Source: Formicarius rufipectus
Lineage: Eukaryota; Chordata; Aves; Passeriformes; Formicariidae
Direction of reading: 5' to 3'
Assembly (NCBI GenBank): GCA_013399695.1
Contig: VXAU01001335.1
Span: 372,206-436,205, forward strand
DNA length: 64,000 nucleotides
This document shows, one piece after another, positions 12,435-24,009 of this stretch (position 1 is the first letter of the stretch; every line of letters begins with the position of its first letter). The notes beneath the pieces were generated by a model. That model made no database searches, was not told the origin of the DNA, and saw nothing but the letters and a program-made list of their open reading frames with translations. Made by a program: the position numbers and the translations under genes.

Positions 12435-13225
12435 AAGTACACAGTTATGAATCACCCTTTATGTTATTACCACTGTAGTCACTGAACCTAATTTTTTGGC
12501 TTGCAAGCAATAAACTTTGAAACTGAAAGGGGCAGGGTTGACACCTAACTTTCTAACTCTGTCCCTCAGCCCCCTTCCCAGCTGTGCTGTGGGTACCAAA
12601 AGGGGGAGCAGCCACCTCAGGAGACCCAGAGTGTAGGTCTCATTCACGGAGAAGTTTTCTAACCCCACAGAAGAAGGAAGACTTCCCCAAGTTCTCAAAT
12701 TTAATATATGTCCAGCTCTGTGCCTCCCAGGAGAGCTGGCTACTGCCTCTTACATCCCTGCACCCCTTTCTTTTGGCTCATAAATCACTTCTGGCTTCTC
12801 TGGTCACCACAATTCCAGAGGAATCAGACAATTTCTGCAAAACTCTCCTGAAGGATGTAAGCAACTCAGCCAAGGTGAAGGATTACATTCCATCTCCCAT
12901 AAAGTTTTAACTTAATGAAACAAAAAAATCAAGGTTGTATACAAAGATAGGTACAAAGACTGCCTCCACCAAGTGGTTCAAACCCAAAAGAAACGTATAC
13001 ATTTTGAAGAGCACCAAAAGTGTATTTTTTTAAGAGAGGAAGGACACTCTATGTCAAACCTTTTCTTGTAGCACCTTGAGTCTTTTGGGAATGGCAGAAA
13101 AGAACATAGTGTTCACCTTTCAAATACCCTTGGAGAAAGGTTGAGGGGAGCGAATGGGCAAGCAAACCTAGGGTTCTTTAAAGAGTAAAGGTCAGGAAGG
13201 ATCATCTTTAAAAAGGCAAACTAGG
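12435..13225. other. Unique non-coding sequence
   Basis: Nothing is recognised between the CR1 3' end and the A-rich tract. The plus-strand frame 12584-12910 shows no known domain. Confidence 0.55.
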
Positions 13226-13275
13226 AAAAAAAAAAAAAAACACAAAAAAACAAACAACAAAACAAAAACAAAACT
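13226..13275. repeat. A-rich (CAAA)n-like tract
   Basis: About 14 A followed by CACAAAAAAACAAACAACAA-type sequence. It could be an old retroelement tail, but no body is visible upstream. Confidence 0.8.
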
Positions 13276-15379
13276 GGCCACAACCCTTATATTTTATGTA
13301 CAGAGCAGAATGTTGCTGTCCTCGTGTCACTTGGTAACCGTCCAGCTAAAGGCCACCTGTTGCAGAGCATCTCAGTACTGAATGTCAGATTTGAAAAAAA
13401 CAGGGATATAGTTAAGCCCACTCATGTCAGACACAATTAGAGATTTAGTGGGACTTTGCTGGAAGAGTCTCTGGAAATTTCCAATATGCTGGCTTACTGA
13501 TGATCAATTGCATTTGCTTTTCAATTTTAGCAATCAATGAATCTGCACTTGCAGAAAGGCTGTCACACAGTATCTCACATCAATCACAATTAGAGAAGTG
13601 CTAATCATGTTCAGGGGTTGTTAATCATACATTAAATTGAGTACACATGCTCTTTTACAGTGTATTTAACAAACAGCAATTCCATCTTAGACCCTCTTGC
13701 TTACTCTCTATATCATGCCTATTTGGCCTACAAGTATGTAGTAATTTATGCTTTTAATTATCTCATTGCAGTGCATAAAGTAAGTAACATTCTTAGAATC
13801 TACTACTCATCCTCTACCTTTTAAGAGATCTCTGCACAGTCAAATGGGTGTCAGTGGATCCATTAATGGATGTACTTTACTCAATACACTCCACAGTGCT
13901 GCTGTAAAATTTTCTAAGGGCTTACATCCATCCAGTGGGAAAGAAAAAGGAGGAGTTTCGTGAATGCATTCCCTGAGCAAGCCAGCAATGGAAGACAGAT
14001 AACTAATTGTTTATAAACTCAGGTTTTCATTTTCATCAACAGGGACAGAAGTTGAATATTCAAGTTTTTTCTTAGACCTGGCTAAAAAGTCTCTTTTGCA
14101 ATCAAGGAAGCTTTGATCAAAGTGTAATGTGTTGAGAGTGAAGGGGAAGCATACAAGTGTGAGAGTGTATACATCTGTACATGTATAGAGAACTGAATGT
14201 AGGGAATGTAAATATATATTCAAAAATACACTGTGTAGGAAAACAAGAGAAAATATGAGTACACTGGCTGTCTGCTGAAAGAGCATCTGTCCTTATCAGC
14301 GCTGCTCAGCATCTGCTTTTGTGTGTTGATAGTGCTGTGCTAGCTGCCTCTTTGATCAGAAGTGGAACAGCCTATCTTCTACCTGGACTGTTGGAAGAAT
14401 TTTAATTCTACCAGGAGGAAAATACTTTCTGTGACATCAGCTGATTGCTAGAGGAAGATGGGAAACTGTTTAAGAGGTCAATTTTGTAAGAATTTGTGTA
14501 AGTGGTAGCAAAAAAAGAAAGATGGCCTATTCAGACACTAATTTTGCAGAGGTCCTGGAGCCCCATGCAAATCCTAGAAATGTGGGAACATGCTGATTCT
14601 GTGTCAGGAGTGGACTAGCTCTGATTGTTGAGACCGATATTAGTCATTAGCAAATACAAAATAATAAAAGGCCTTGAAAATGAAAGAGGAAGAAAAGGCA
14701 GAGAGTTTATTTAATGCTGATCAATATGACCTATGGAAAATCAATCTGTTCATAAAGAAAGTCTGATTTCCTCTTTTGGTGAAATCACAAGTTTGTGTGA
14801 TAAAGGAGAGACAGACAGCAGAGCTACATATACTCAGATTCTCCTTTAAGAAGTCCTACATGACTTATGGACTAGTCCTATCAATACAATACACTAAATG
14901 TATGAAAGACACCCATAACTGTCTGTCCATGAGTACTCATAAATACATGTTTTCTAGTCGTGTTCCACTGATATTTGTACTACAGTTTAACTCTGTTCAT
15001 CACTTCAAATTGAGAAGCATGAGTAAGATTATTTCTAGTAATAGGTGAAGATGGTGAAGACACGATGGTGAGGAAAGGATGGTGATACTGAATGGCCTTG
15101 ATCGCTCAGGGAAGCTGGGTTTCAACATCTGCTTCAAGTCCAGGATACACAAGTGTACATTCTGGGATGTACCCTCCAGCAGGTATGGTGTCACAACCAA
15201 AATATGCCTTTGATGCCACTGTCAAATGGGGATCAGACCTGGATGAACCACTGCTGGAAAAGATCCAGGCCATCCTTGCAGAGTGGGGAGCTGTATCCTC
15301 AGAAATATCAGGTCTCAGCAGCAACTTGTGAGTTGACAACACACAAGGACCAGCACAGTCACCCAGGGCAGCTGAGATC
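13276..15379. other. Unique non-coding sequence
   Basis: No gene or repeat was identified. The open frame at 15092-15331 (79 codons) is not recognised, and it abuts degraded CR1-like sequence. Confidence 0.5.
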
Positions 15380-15600
15380 CTGGGTATATAAACAGAGGAG
15401 CCACGAGGTAAATTTAGCTCTGTTGTCAACATACAGGCTAGCACGTATTCTGGTGTTTCCATTTTTAAAGGGACTTGAAAGGCTATGGAGACTGAACCAA
15501 AGAGCTGACAAAATGAATTAAAGACTGGAAAAACTGATGCGTGCCCAGAGACAGGAAGAATCTGTTAATTTCTCAAAAACACACTGAAGGGAGACTGACT
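15380..15600 (+). mobile_element. Ancient, heavily decayed CR1-lineage LINE fragment
   Basis: The plus-strand translation around 15388-15521 gives WVYKQRSHEVNLALLSTYRL and then LKGLERLWRLNQRADKMN. These match, with many substitutions, the CR1/L3 reverse transcriptase segment that links the 'evil.lys.lvrp.leY' helix to the 'kkdlekLErvQrratkmi' helix. Decayed Arg/Glu-rich sequence with in-frame stops follows to about 15600, where the RLRGDLI-like segment would lie. No 3' end is visible. Divergence is far greater than for the 11.5-kb copy, so this is an older insertion. The match rests on pattern recognition only. Confidence 0.6.
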
Positions 15601-15633
15601 TTCTTTGTGCAATTTCCTGTAAGAGAGAGAAGA

Positions 15634-15654
15634 AACAAAACAAAACAAAACAAA
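15634..15654 (+). repeat. (ACAAA)n short tandem repeat
   Basis: About four ACAAA units. No associated gene or element. Confidence 0.85.
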
Positions 15655-15804
15655 GCTTAATATCTGGAAGTTAAATACAAATGCATTAAAACCAGAAACA
15701 GTAACAGGCATTTTCAGCCGTGAGGCAGTTGGTTTCTGGAATAAGCTATAAAAGAAAATGCTGCATTTGTCACCATTAGTTGTCTCTGAGTAAGGGCAAA
15801 TATT

Positions 15805-15922
15805 TCAGGAAAAGTCTTTCTCTGTCCCTTTTCCTTCCCCTTCTCTCTTTTCTCTTATTTTTCTCCCTTTTTTTTTTTTCTTCCTTTTCCTTTTCCTTTT
15901 CCTTTTCTTTTCTTTTTCCCCA
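15805..15922 (+). repeat. Long polypyrimidine tract with (CCTTTT)n core
   Basis: About 118 bases are almost entirely C and T on the plus strand, with a core of four CCTTTT hexamers near 15882-15906. The tract ends in 'ccccag|aaag', which looks like a 3' splice acceptor. No exon with an open frame and a downstream donor follows, so I treat it as a simple repeat. Its hexamer is the complement of part of the 10.2-kb purine repeat. Confidence 0.9.
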
Positions 15923-18900
15923 GAAAGTTACAGCAGTACGGCCTTTGTTGTGAAGCAGATGGGAGGGGTGATTTTAAAGTCAATGAATTCTCAAGAAGTT
16001 ACCTCCTCACATCAGAAGGGAATAGAGGATCCAGTCCTTCCAAGACTGTGTAGGGCACAACTGTGTAGTCAATGTCACTGCAGCATCTACTGCTGCGCTT
16101 CTGCAACTGATAGTTAATTTAGAAAATTGACTGCATTTCTTCCTGCAGTGTGGCTGCATTATAACAGCTAGAATAAGGCTGCTCATATGACTGAATTAGA
16201 CCTGGGCATGGATGTGACAGACAGGTGTTGGCTGGAAGAGCTTGCACCAGGAATGTGTTTAGATATCCTGGATAGCACTTTCCAGTGTGTAACAGATGTA
16301 CATCCCCATCCAGCCTCCTGCTCTTACCTGTTTACTTAAGTGCTGCTGGAATCTAAACACCCTCCTGCTTTTCTTCAGTTGCCACGTAACAGGCCTGTTG
16401 TCACAACCCAGCTTTGCATTTGCCCAGGACATCTTGGCTGGTTTGAGTCATTCTTGGCCGGTTTCAAGTTTCAAGTGACTTAGTAGGCTCTTTATGGAAA
16501 AGATAGATTTGCTTAAATAGACTAACTTCTCAGAGTGTTTTTACCTCTGAGTTGCCAATGTCACTCAATCCAAAGTGACTGTTTTGTGTTTGCGTAGTAG
16601 ATCTCGTGCACACCAGGGTTCATCTCGGACCTGCTGTGTTTAACTGCTAATAGGATTTGCAGCTTTGTTTGTGAATTCCAGCTGTCCCATTTACTTCACT
16701 GAGCTTCAAGGTTATACACTGTGAAGGACTAGAGTGAAATATTAACTCCATACAGCTAAACAGGGAAAGTTTGTACAGTAACCTGGACTACTTTTTTTTT
16801 TTTTTTTCTGTTTTCCACTGAAGAAAGGGAAAAGGCTCAGTGAGGATAAAAAATATCTATAGCAATATATGGGCTAAAGAAAACACTTCCAAAATACTCT
16901 TACATATAATTTATGTGGACCATGCAGCTGATTTAGAGAAGACCTCAAAATGACACAGTAATCCAAATTCAGTTGGAAACTGGAATAGCTTCAACCAGTC
17001 TGTTGTCACAACAGCAGTACACAGAAGTCATAGGAACAGACTGAGAAGATAATGCTGCTAAAATGTAGATGTTTTCCCAGATCTTCAGCCAGCTGCAAAC
17101 AGTTTCACAGTTTTCAAAGAGATATAGTAAAGATAAAAAATACATTTTAATTATTTTTCCTTACCTACTTTATGTGAACCAAATCTTTGTTTAATTTTGT
17201 AACATTTAAATGATCATTTTACCCTGTATTTCTCCTTTTTTTCATTATTCCCTTTAGTGTATTCATATTTTTAGTACAGCCCTTCATTCCCACATATCAG
17301 CACTTTGCCTATGCATTAGGATTTACAGCATAGTCTTTACTTAAACCACAAAAGGTCTAAACACTAATTGGATTGGTTTTAAAGCAGAAAACAGTTCTGA
17401 TTAGTTTGAAGTCTGTAGACTTTGACTGAAGTTAACAAAGAAATATTTCTTTTAATACTAGAGTTAGGGGATTTTTAGTCTCCTGAATATTTGTTCATAC
17501 CAACCACGATTCCAGAAGCATCTATGGGCTGGGGACCACTGAAACTTCTGTGTCTGTAGTTGCCAGGCTTTGTACAAAAACCAGAGAAGGGCAGATGAGA
17601 AACTCTCCCCTGAGGAGGCCACAACAAATATGGAACTATTTATTTGCCTCTGTCCCTTCCTGGAGGATCTGCAGAGCCTGCATACTATATTTTTGGGTAC
17701 ACATGCAGTGGTGGCAAGGAGAGTGTTCTGCAGTGGCCAAGACAAGAACCTCTCTGTGCAGACCTTCTCTAGATGACCGATGAGATGTGGATGGACCAAG
17801 ACAGTCTTAATGACAGACCTGAAATGATGGCAAGCCACAAATTACCTCAATGTGCCAATCGGAAAAAGTGAATCTATCTCAATACACAGGCAACCCTGTG
17901 CTTACACAACTGCAAGATAGTCTGCAGCTGATACTTTTCCAGGGAGTTTGTCCTTAGCCCCATATCTCCCCCTTCATCTTACCCCTCCAGGAGGGTAATG
18001 TGCCTGTAGTGGCTTGAATGCCCTAGTACCCTTCATGGGATCCCTGCTGTCATAATGATGACACCATGTTTTTTCCCTTGTCTGAACTTGTCTGACCTTT
18101 CTACTGAGGCAGGGGCTATCCTGCTGCCTGAGAGAGCCCACCATGAAAAGCATAAGGGAGCACACAAACCATCATTGTGATAAGCATGCAAAGTTTCCAG
18201 TCATTGCCAGTGTTTTTAATTGTAATTTTCAATGTGAGCAGATCCACTTCGCACCACAGGATTTACTGGGATACAGAAGGCTGGTCTTGTCTGATCAGGT
18301 CACACGGATGCTTCTGCATTTGTGTACTGTGCTTTTTCATGTTATTCATTATTTATTTAGAACCAACCCTGTACAAAGTCATAACAAAGGCAGTACATTC
18401 AGTCTCTCAAATTATAGATCATTCTCCAGGGTCTCCAAGATCACAGATTTTCATACAATGCCTTCAAAACAGAGAAGGAAAAACAGCAGCCTCATTATTT
18501 GGCAAGCAAGAGCTATGATTTTGTGGAGACTTCCTTGAAAGAAACATTGTCAGGTTTTGTTTTGTCCTCTCACTAAGGAATCTGTGCATAATCATAAATT
18601 ATTCAGGAATTCAGAATTTAGGATATGATAGAATAAAAATGTCCATTTCTGTATCTTCCATTTTCCCTATGTTTCTCCATACAGTCCTCCTGTACTGGGC
18701 TGCCTAATGATCCACAAAATATTGTTCTGCTGGTTACATGAAGTGACTTTCTATCCCACGAAAAGATGGTTCCTGTCAGAGTTATGAACTACAGAAGCAC
18801 AGGCAAGGAAAACTGCTCAGAAAGCCCTCTCAGCTGAGATGAGGGACATCTGGGTGCTTACAACTGTTGAAAGGCTCAGTAACAAACTTCAAAAATGAGG

Positions 18901-20721
18901 CCACAGGACAGTGGCAATACTAATAAAAATAAAAGTTTTTTTTCCTGGACATGTACTTGCTGACTTGGAATTGACCTCTCTGCAGGCACAGTGGAATGAT
19001 GATGTGCACTATTGACTGCTCAGCTGGGTTGACTGGGTATGGCTTTCTGGTTGTTGAAACGAGCTACAGGATGAGGGAGGTGTGCCTATCCAAATGTTAT
19101 AAACGTCTAATGTCAATGAGGTTTTTTTCCAATAAACTTTTTTTTTCCCTTCTCATCCTTTGTAGTCAGAACTGCACAAAATTGCTGCTTCCAGGGGTAT
19201 CTTTTCTTTTTTAAGATCAGTGTGATAGTAATTTTTGGATACTGTGGGGATACTTTGGGAGTGGATTCCTGTTCTTGTGCTCATTTCTGAATCTCTTTTC
19301 AGCCACATTTGAAGGCAGATTACTGAGATAGTTGGACTTCTGGTTACATGTCATTGCACTTTCCTCCCCACCAGAAAAATCTGTTTTCTAAATAACAGCA
19401 AAGATGGGCAGACTCTGATCATAAGTAGTTTTGTAACACTCTTCTCCAAAGCAGCTGTAGTTTTGGCAATTTACATCAGTAGTACAGAAACCTTATTCCC
19501 TGGGTACATTTCCCAGGTGGATAACCTAAGGTCATGGTGTGGGTGGATCAACCTTGTTTTATTTCCCAATGGCTAATAAGCAGACATGGCATGACAGAAA
19601 TTTTTATGACCTCCACTTGGCTTATCATCTACCATTCCTTAAAAGAAATTGCTGACTAAAATTTAGTCCGACAGAGAGTTCGAAAACCTTCAATGTGTTC
19701 ACTTGTTGCTTTACTGCTGGATTGTATGTTGACCTTTGTGTTTATTACATCTAATTTGTTAGTGAGGATATTAAAATGAACAACAGAAATAAACCAGCAG
19801 AAAACCCTAATCATACTTTTTATTACTCATCAGAAGACTTGAGGCATTCTAATATTATGAGCCGAGATGGTTTAGGTGGCTGACTGTTCTGCAAAGTTGG
19901 TGGAAGAAACAAGAGGGAAGAGATAAATCAGCAGAACTGTAAGAAAGGAAAAGGCTTAGTTACCATGATTTGTAATGTGAAATAAACCCAGTAAAAACAG
20001 CAGAAAATAAATCATTTGATCTGGTAGTTCAGTAAAACCATCTTCACACAGAATTTTTTTTCCAATATACTAATTTCAATTATTTCTGTAGATGAAGAAA
20101 AAACCCCTACCTATGCTCCCTTATGTCAGGAGAGGCAACTGTCAGAGCCTGATGAAAGAATAATGTTTACCTATGGATGAAACTGTTTGCTGCTGCCACA
20201 GACACCTGTTGTATATCCCTTGCTATGGAGCTGCTGTTTCTGCAAGTTTTTATACTGTTTAAATGTTATAGTTAGGACAAAAAGATGTATCAGAAAGAGA
20301 AAAGGCCAACAGCAGTTCCCTTCTCTCCCACAACACAGCAAAGCTCTGCACAATGATCAAAGTTTAGCCATAAATCAGAGTTCATGTGACCCTTTAACTT
20401 ATTTATTTTTAAAAACTATCAAAACCAGATGAGACCTTTATGCTGTTATCTAAAAAGGCAATGAGTGAGTCTCAAGCCCTTCTTGTTCTGCAGTCAAGCT
20501 TGGAACTGGTGGAAGAGAACTGAATTTCAGGGTAGGTGTGCCTTTTGCTCTGGCCACAGTTTGATCAGGGAAGAGACCTGAGGGCTATTAATGTCCAGTG
20601 AGCTTCTGACCAACTCTGCTCATGCTGTTATCTAACCCATCTGCATCTGCTCCGGGAACTGCTGACCCTTCCTTACTCAAGGACTAGAAACAACTGTATC
20701 AAATTAATTATCATTCTCTTT
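15923..20721. other. Unique non-coding sequence
   Basis: About 4.8 kb with no recognised gene or interspersed repeat. There is a T-run of 16 at 16792-16807. The frames at 17464-17838 (minus) and 18143-18538 (plus) show no known domains. Confidence 0.5.
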
Positions 20722-20748
20722 CCTCTCTCTCTCTCTCTCTCTCTCTCA
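20722..20748 (+). repeat. (CT)n microsatellite
   Basis: About thirteen uninterrupted CT units. Confidence 0.95.
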
Positions 20749-22197
20749 ACACTGGTATGAGAGATACGATTCCTATATTCCTGTCTGGACGTGCTTTCCT
20801 ATCTGGCTGGGACTCTCTGGAGTACCCAGAAGGATACACCCCCAGTCAGCTTATCAGATGAGCCATAGCACAGGTATGAACTTGGCAGAGGTAGAATCTG
20901 ATCTACCCACCCTCCTTTTTTTCTTCTGGACATCAGCATGTCATTTTTGCCTGCAGCATCTGAGAGACAAGGTTGTGGACATAAACCAGAAAATTACTGA
21001 GCAGATGAGGGCTGAGAAACTCCAAGGATGAAATGGGGAAGCAGGCAAGAAAAACAAGAGCTGAGAAACCAACAGAGAACTGGAAGTCAAAGCCCATAGC
21101 CCTACTTTGTACAAGTTTTCTACGTTTATATCCATGGAAGTGAGTCATGACTCCCTCAGAACTGAATTTTGAGATGATAAGGCAAAATCTGGCAAACAGC
21201 CTTCCCTTGCAATTCCTAGTCTTGCTCAGCACTATTTCTCCCCTCCCACATGGCAGTTTCTTTAAAACATTATAGCTGATTCTGGGGAAAGTTTTGAAAT
21301 GCCAACATGAAGGCAAAAATAGAAACTCACCTTCCAAATGCTTTGTCTATTTAACTTGATGAAGAGGAGCCTGATAGGAAAGGGTTTTAGGCTGCTGGAC
21401 TCTGCAAAACTCTGAGGGTGAGCAACTTATGGGATACAGTGCTCCAGATGTCTTTCTGTCCAGTCACAACGTGTGTATCACCCAACAACCATTGAAGTCC
21501 TTGATAATTTTCATATATATTCTTAAAAAAGTAATGCTCTCATAGAGAATTTTTTTTCTTTTCCTACAGGAGTCATGAAAGGAAGCAACTAACTAGAGAA
21601 ACAAAACCCTGTATGATTGATGTGATCTCCTCGTTAGACATCAGAGAATCCACAACAAATGCCCCAAACAAAGGAGAGGTTTTGGTTCGAGCTTACACGT
21701 TATTTGATAATGCTGAATATAATACAAAATCAAAAACAACTTTTCCATTTTGCAATGATATAGAGCAGTAGGACCTTGCTTCTGTTTTAATTGCTAAAAA
21801 GTCTCTTCTAGTTATATCTGTTGTATATGTTGCACCTATACTGGCGTTTTCTCAATTTTCTTATCTTACGCATAAGAAATCTCAACACACGCATATTTTA
21901 ATTTGTCTGTATTTTAAATTCTCATCACGGTCTGAAAAGTACTGAGGGTTTTGTCAAACAAATGTGAGGATTTACTATTTGCCTGTTAAAAATCTGTTAC
22001 TTCAACTTGACAAAAGAGATGTTCTTGTTTCTGAGATTTTTCTGATCAGTGTCAGGGCTTTCGGACACTGTGGCAATACAGAAATGTAACTGCATTTACT
22101 GCCAAATGGCACAGGTGCAAAAGTATCTTGCACCAACTGAGAGAAAATGAATGCTCCCCCCTCATTTTGCAAGGAAAATTTGATTTTCTGGGGAAAA
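20749..22197. other. Unique non-coding sequence
   Basis: No gene or repeat was recognised. Confidence 0.55.
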
Positions 22198-22430
22198 CCA
22201 AACCACCCCCCACCCAAAAACAAACAAACAAACAAACAAACACACACACCAACACACCAACACACCAACACACCAAGAAAAACAAAACAAAAACCCAACA
22301 ACAACAACAAAAAACAAACAAACAAAAAAACCCAACAAACAAAAAAACACAACAAAAAAATCTATGTTATTGTTTTTATTTAAAAAAACCAAACAAACAA
22401 ACCAAGAAACAAACAAACCATCAAGAGCAA
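22198..22430. repeat. A/C-rich low-complexity region
   Basis: About 230 bases of (CAAA)n, four copies of an ACACACCA-type unit (about 22240-22276), then AAC, AAAC and poly-A runs. The long low-complexity Cys/Val/Phe frames on the minus strand and Lys/Thr/Gln/Asn frames on the plus strand are translations of the repeat and are not genes. Confidence 0.9.
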
Positions 22431-22789
22431 AAGCATTTCAGAAATGTCTCTGCAGTGTCTGCTGAAAGCTGTTTATTGGCTCTCTCACATCCACATCCTT
22501 TCCACACACAGCAGGCTCACTGGGCAAGGGATGGCAGTGATCATGCAACTGTGCTGCTGAACAGTCATGTTCCCTAGGGAAGCAGTGGGACATGGCAGGA
22601 AGCAAGCTGACAGAGGAGAACCACAGCACCACAGCTTTCATATGATCGAAGGCTTGACAATTCAAATAACTAAGTAAGTTTTCTCCATAAACTGACAATT
22701 CATCTATGAAAACAAATACTTCTCTAGAAAAAAATAAATGGTACATTGGTTTTCATCAAAAACAATTTTGAAGGAAACTTTTGGACTAA

Positions 22790-23271
22790 TGGTTGTGGTT
22801 GGGGAATGGTATTCCCCAAATCAGTGTTCCCACTGAGACTCTCCAAACCACACTCAGTTGCTCACCCCCACCCTCATTCTGCAGCAGGCTAGAGAGGAGA
22901 ATTGGAGGCACAAAAGGCAAAGATCATGGATTGAGATAAGTACAATTTACTGGAAACAGCAATGAGATAAGGAAACAAATGGTAACAGCAACAATATTGA
23001 TGACAGAGGGTACAAGAAAAGGAACAATATTGCTCACTCTGGAAACCCCTGACAATAGGCAATACCTGATCTCTCCCTCTGCCATGTTACCTGCACTGCT
23101 CCCTTCAGCTCTTTCCCAAACTGCTCCATTTGCCACTCTTGCTCGAGCGCCCTTCTCCTTTTTCCTTGTCCCTGGCAATGACATGAGGTGGTATAGGATA
23201 GCCTCCAGGTCCCGGGCATGCCCTCTCCTGGCTACTGCAAAAATTAACCCTGTCTGACCAGAACCAGGATA
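22790..23271 (-). mobile_element. Solo LTR of an avian ERVL-like endogenous retrovirus
   Basis: Read on the minus strand, it starts near 23271 with 'atcctggttctggtcagaca' and ends near 22790 with 'ccaaccacaacca'. It contains the pyrimidine/purine-balanced U3 and the 'ttgagataa...tttactgg' region usually found around the poly-A site of this common bird LTR type (minus strand, about 22930-22955). The hexamer ACTAAT occurs on both sides (22785-22790 and 23271-23276), which fits a 5-bp target duplication with one base of ambiguity at the LTR edge. The expected TG start on the sense strand is altered. No internal retroviral sequence remains, so the provirus was reduced by LTR-LTR recombination. 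Classification is by resemblance to known bird LTRs. Confidence 0.8.
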
Positions 23272-23985
23272 CTAATCTAAGCAACAAGTACTGTATATTA
23301 ATCCTATAGTTTGTGGTATGGTTCCCAATATCTGATCAAAGGAAACGAGAGCCTATGCAGCCACAAAATCTAAACCCGAGACATTTTCTGCATGCTTCTC
23401 CCAGGTCTTAGGTATGGTAGAGGTTTATTGTATTACGTTTTCATCAGGGATACTGATGCTTTTAAGAGAAGAAGGCCAGAATGTGTTGCACTTTGATGAT
23501 GATTTCCATTTATTGTTTTGTTCAATGGCTTGATCTTTTATGTCAAGTCCCAGATTCTGAAAACACAGGACTGAGTAAAAATCTCATGCTTCATTTTAAA
23601 AAATATACCTTTAAAGTCTTGTGATAGATAATGCAACCTGTAAGGGTAACATCTAATCCTTCCCTTCCCACACATATGCAACCTTTCTTTAACACCATAA
23701 GCTCAACTATCTGGAGGCCATTAACACAAGCCAGAGGCACTGCTTTTAATCTCATATTTGTTGAAATCTGCCTCATTGTTTGTCTTTTTCTTTACACTTG
23801 GCACTGGCAATGATTAATGCTGCCAACATTTTCCTTGCCAGAAAAGATGTTTCTTCTATTTCTTTCCAGTGAAGCCTGAAGACACCTCCCTCTCTGAGGA
23901 TGCCTTTCTTCCCTCATCTATGGGGAGAACAGCTAAGGAGGAACACAGACACCTCATGTCCCTTTCAGGATAGGTGTTTCCAAGG
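23272..23985. other. Unique non-coding sequence
   Basis: No gene or repeat was recognised. Confidence 0.55.
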
Positions 23986-24009
23986 GGGAAGGAAGGAAGG
24001 AAGGAAGGG
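23986..24009 (+). repeat. (GGAA)n microsatellite
   Basis: About five GGAA units with a GGG-rich start. Confidence 0.9.

Noticed and set aside
22002..22577. Long frames on both strands rich in Cys/Val/Phe or Lys/Thr/Gln/Asn
   Set aside because: They cross the A/C-rich low-complexity tract and have no domain content.
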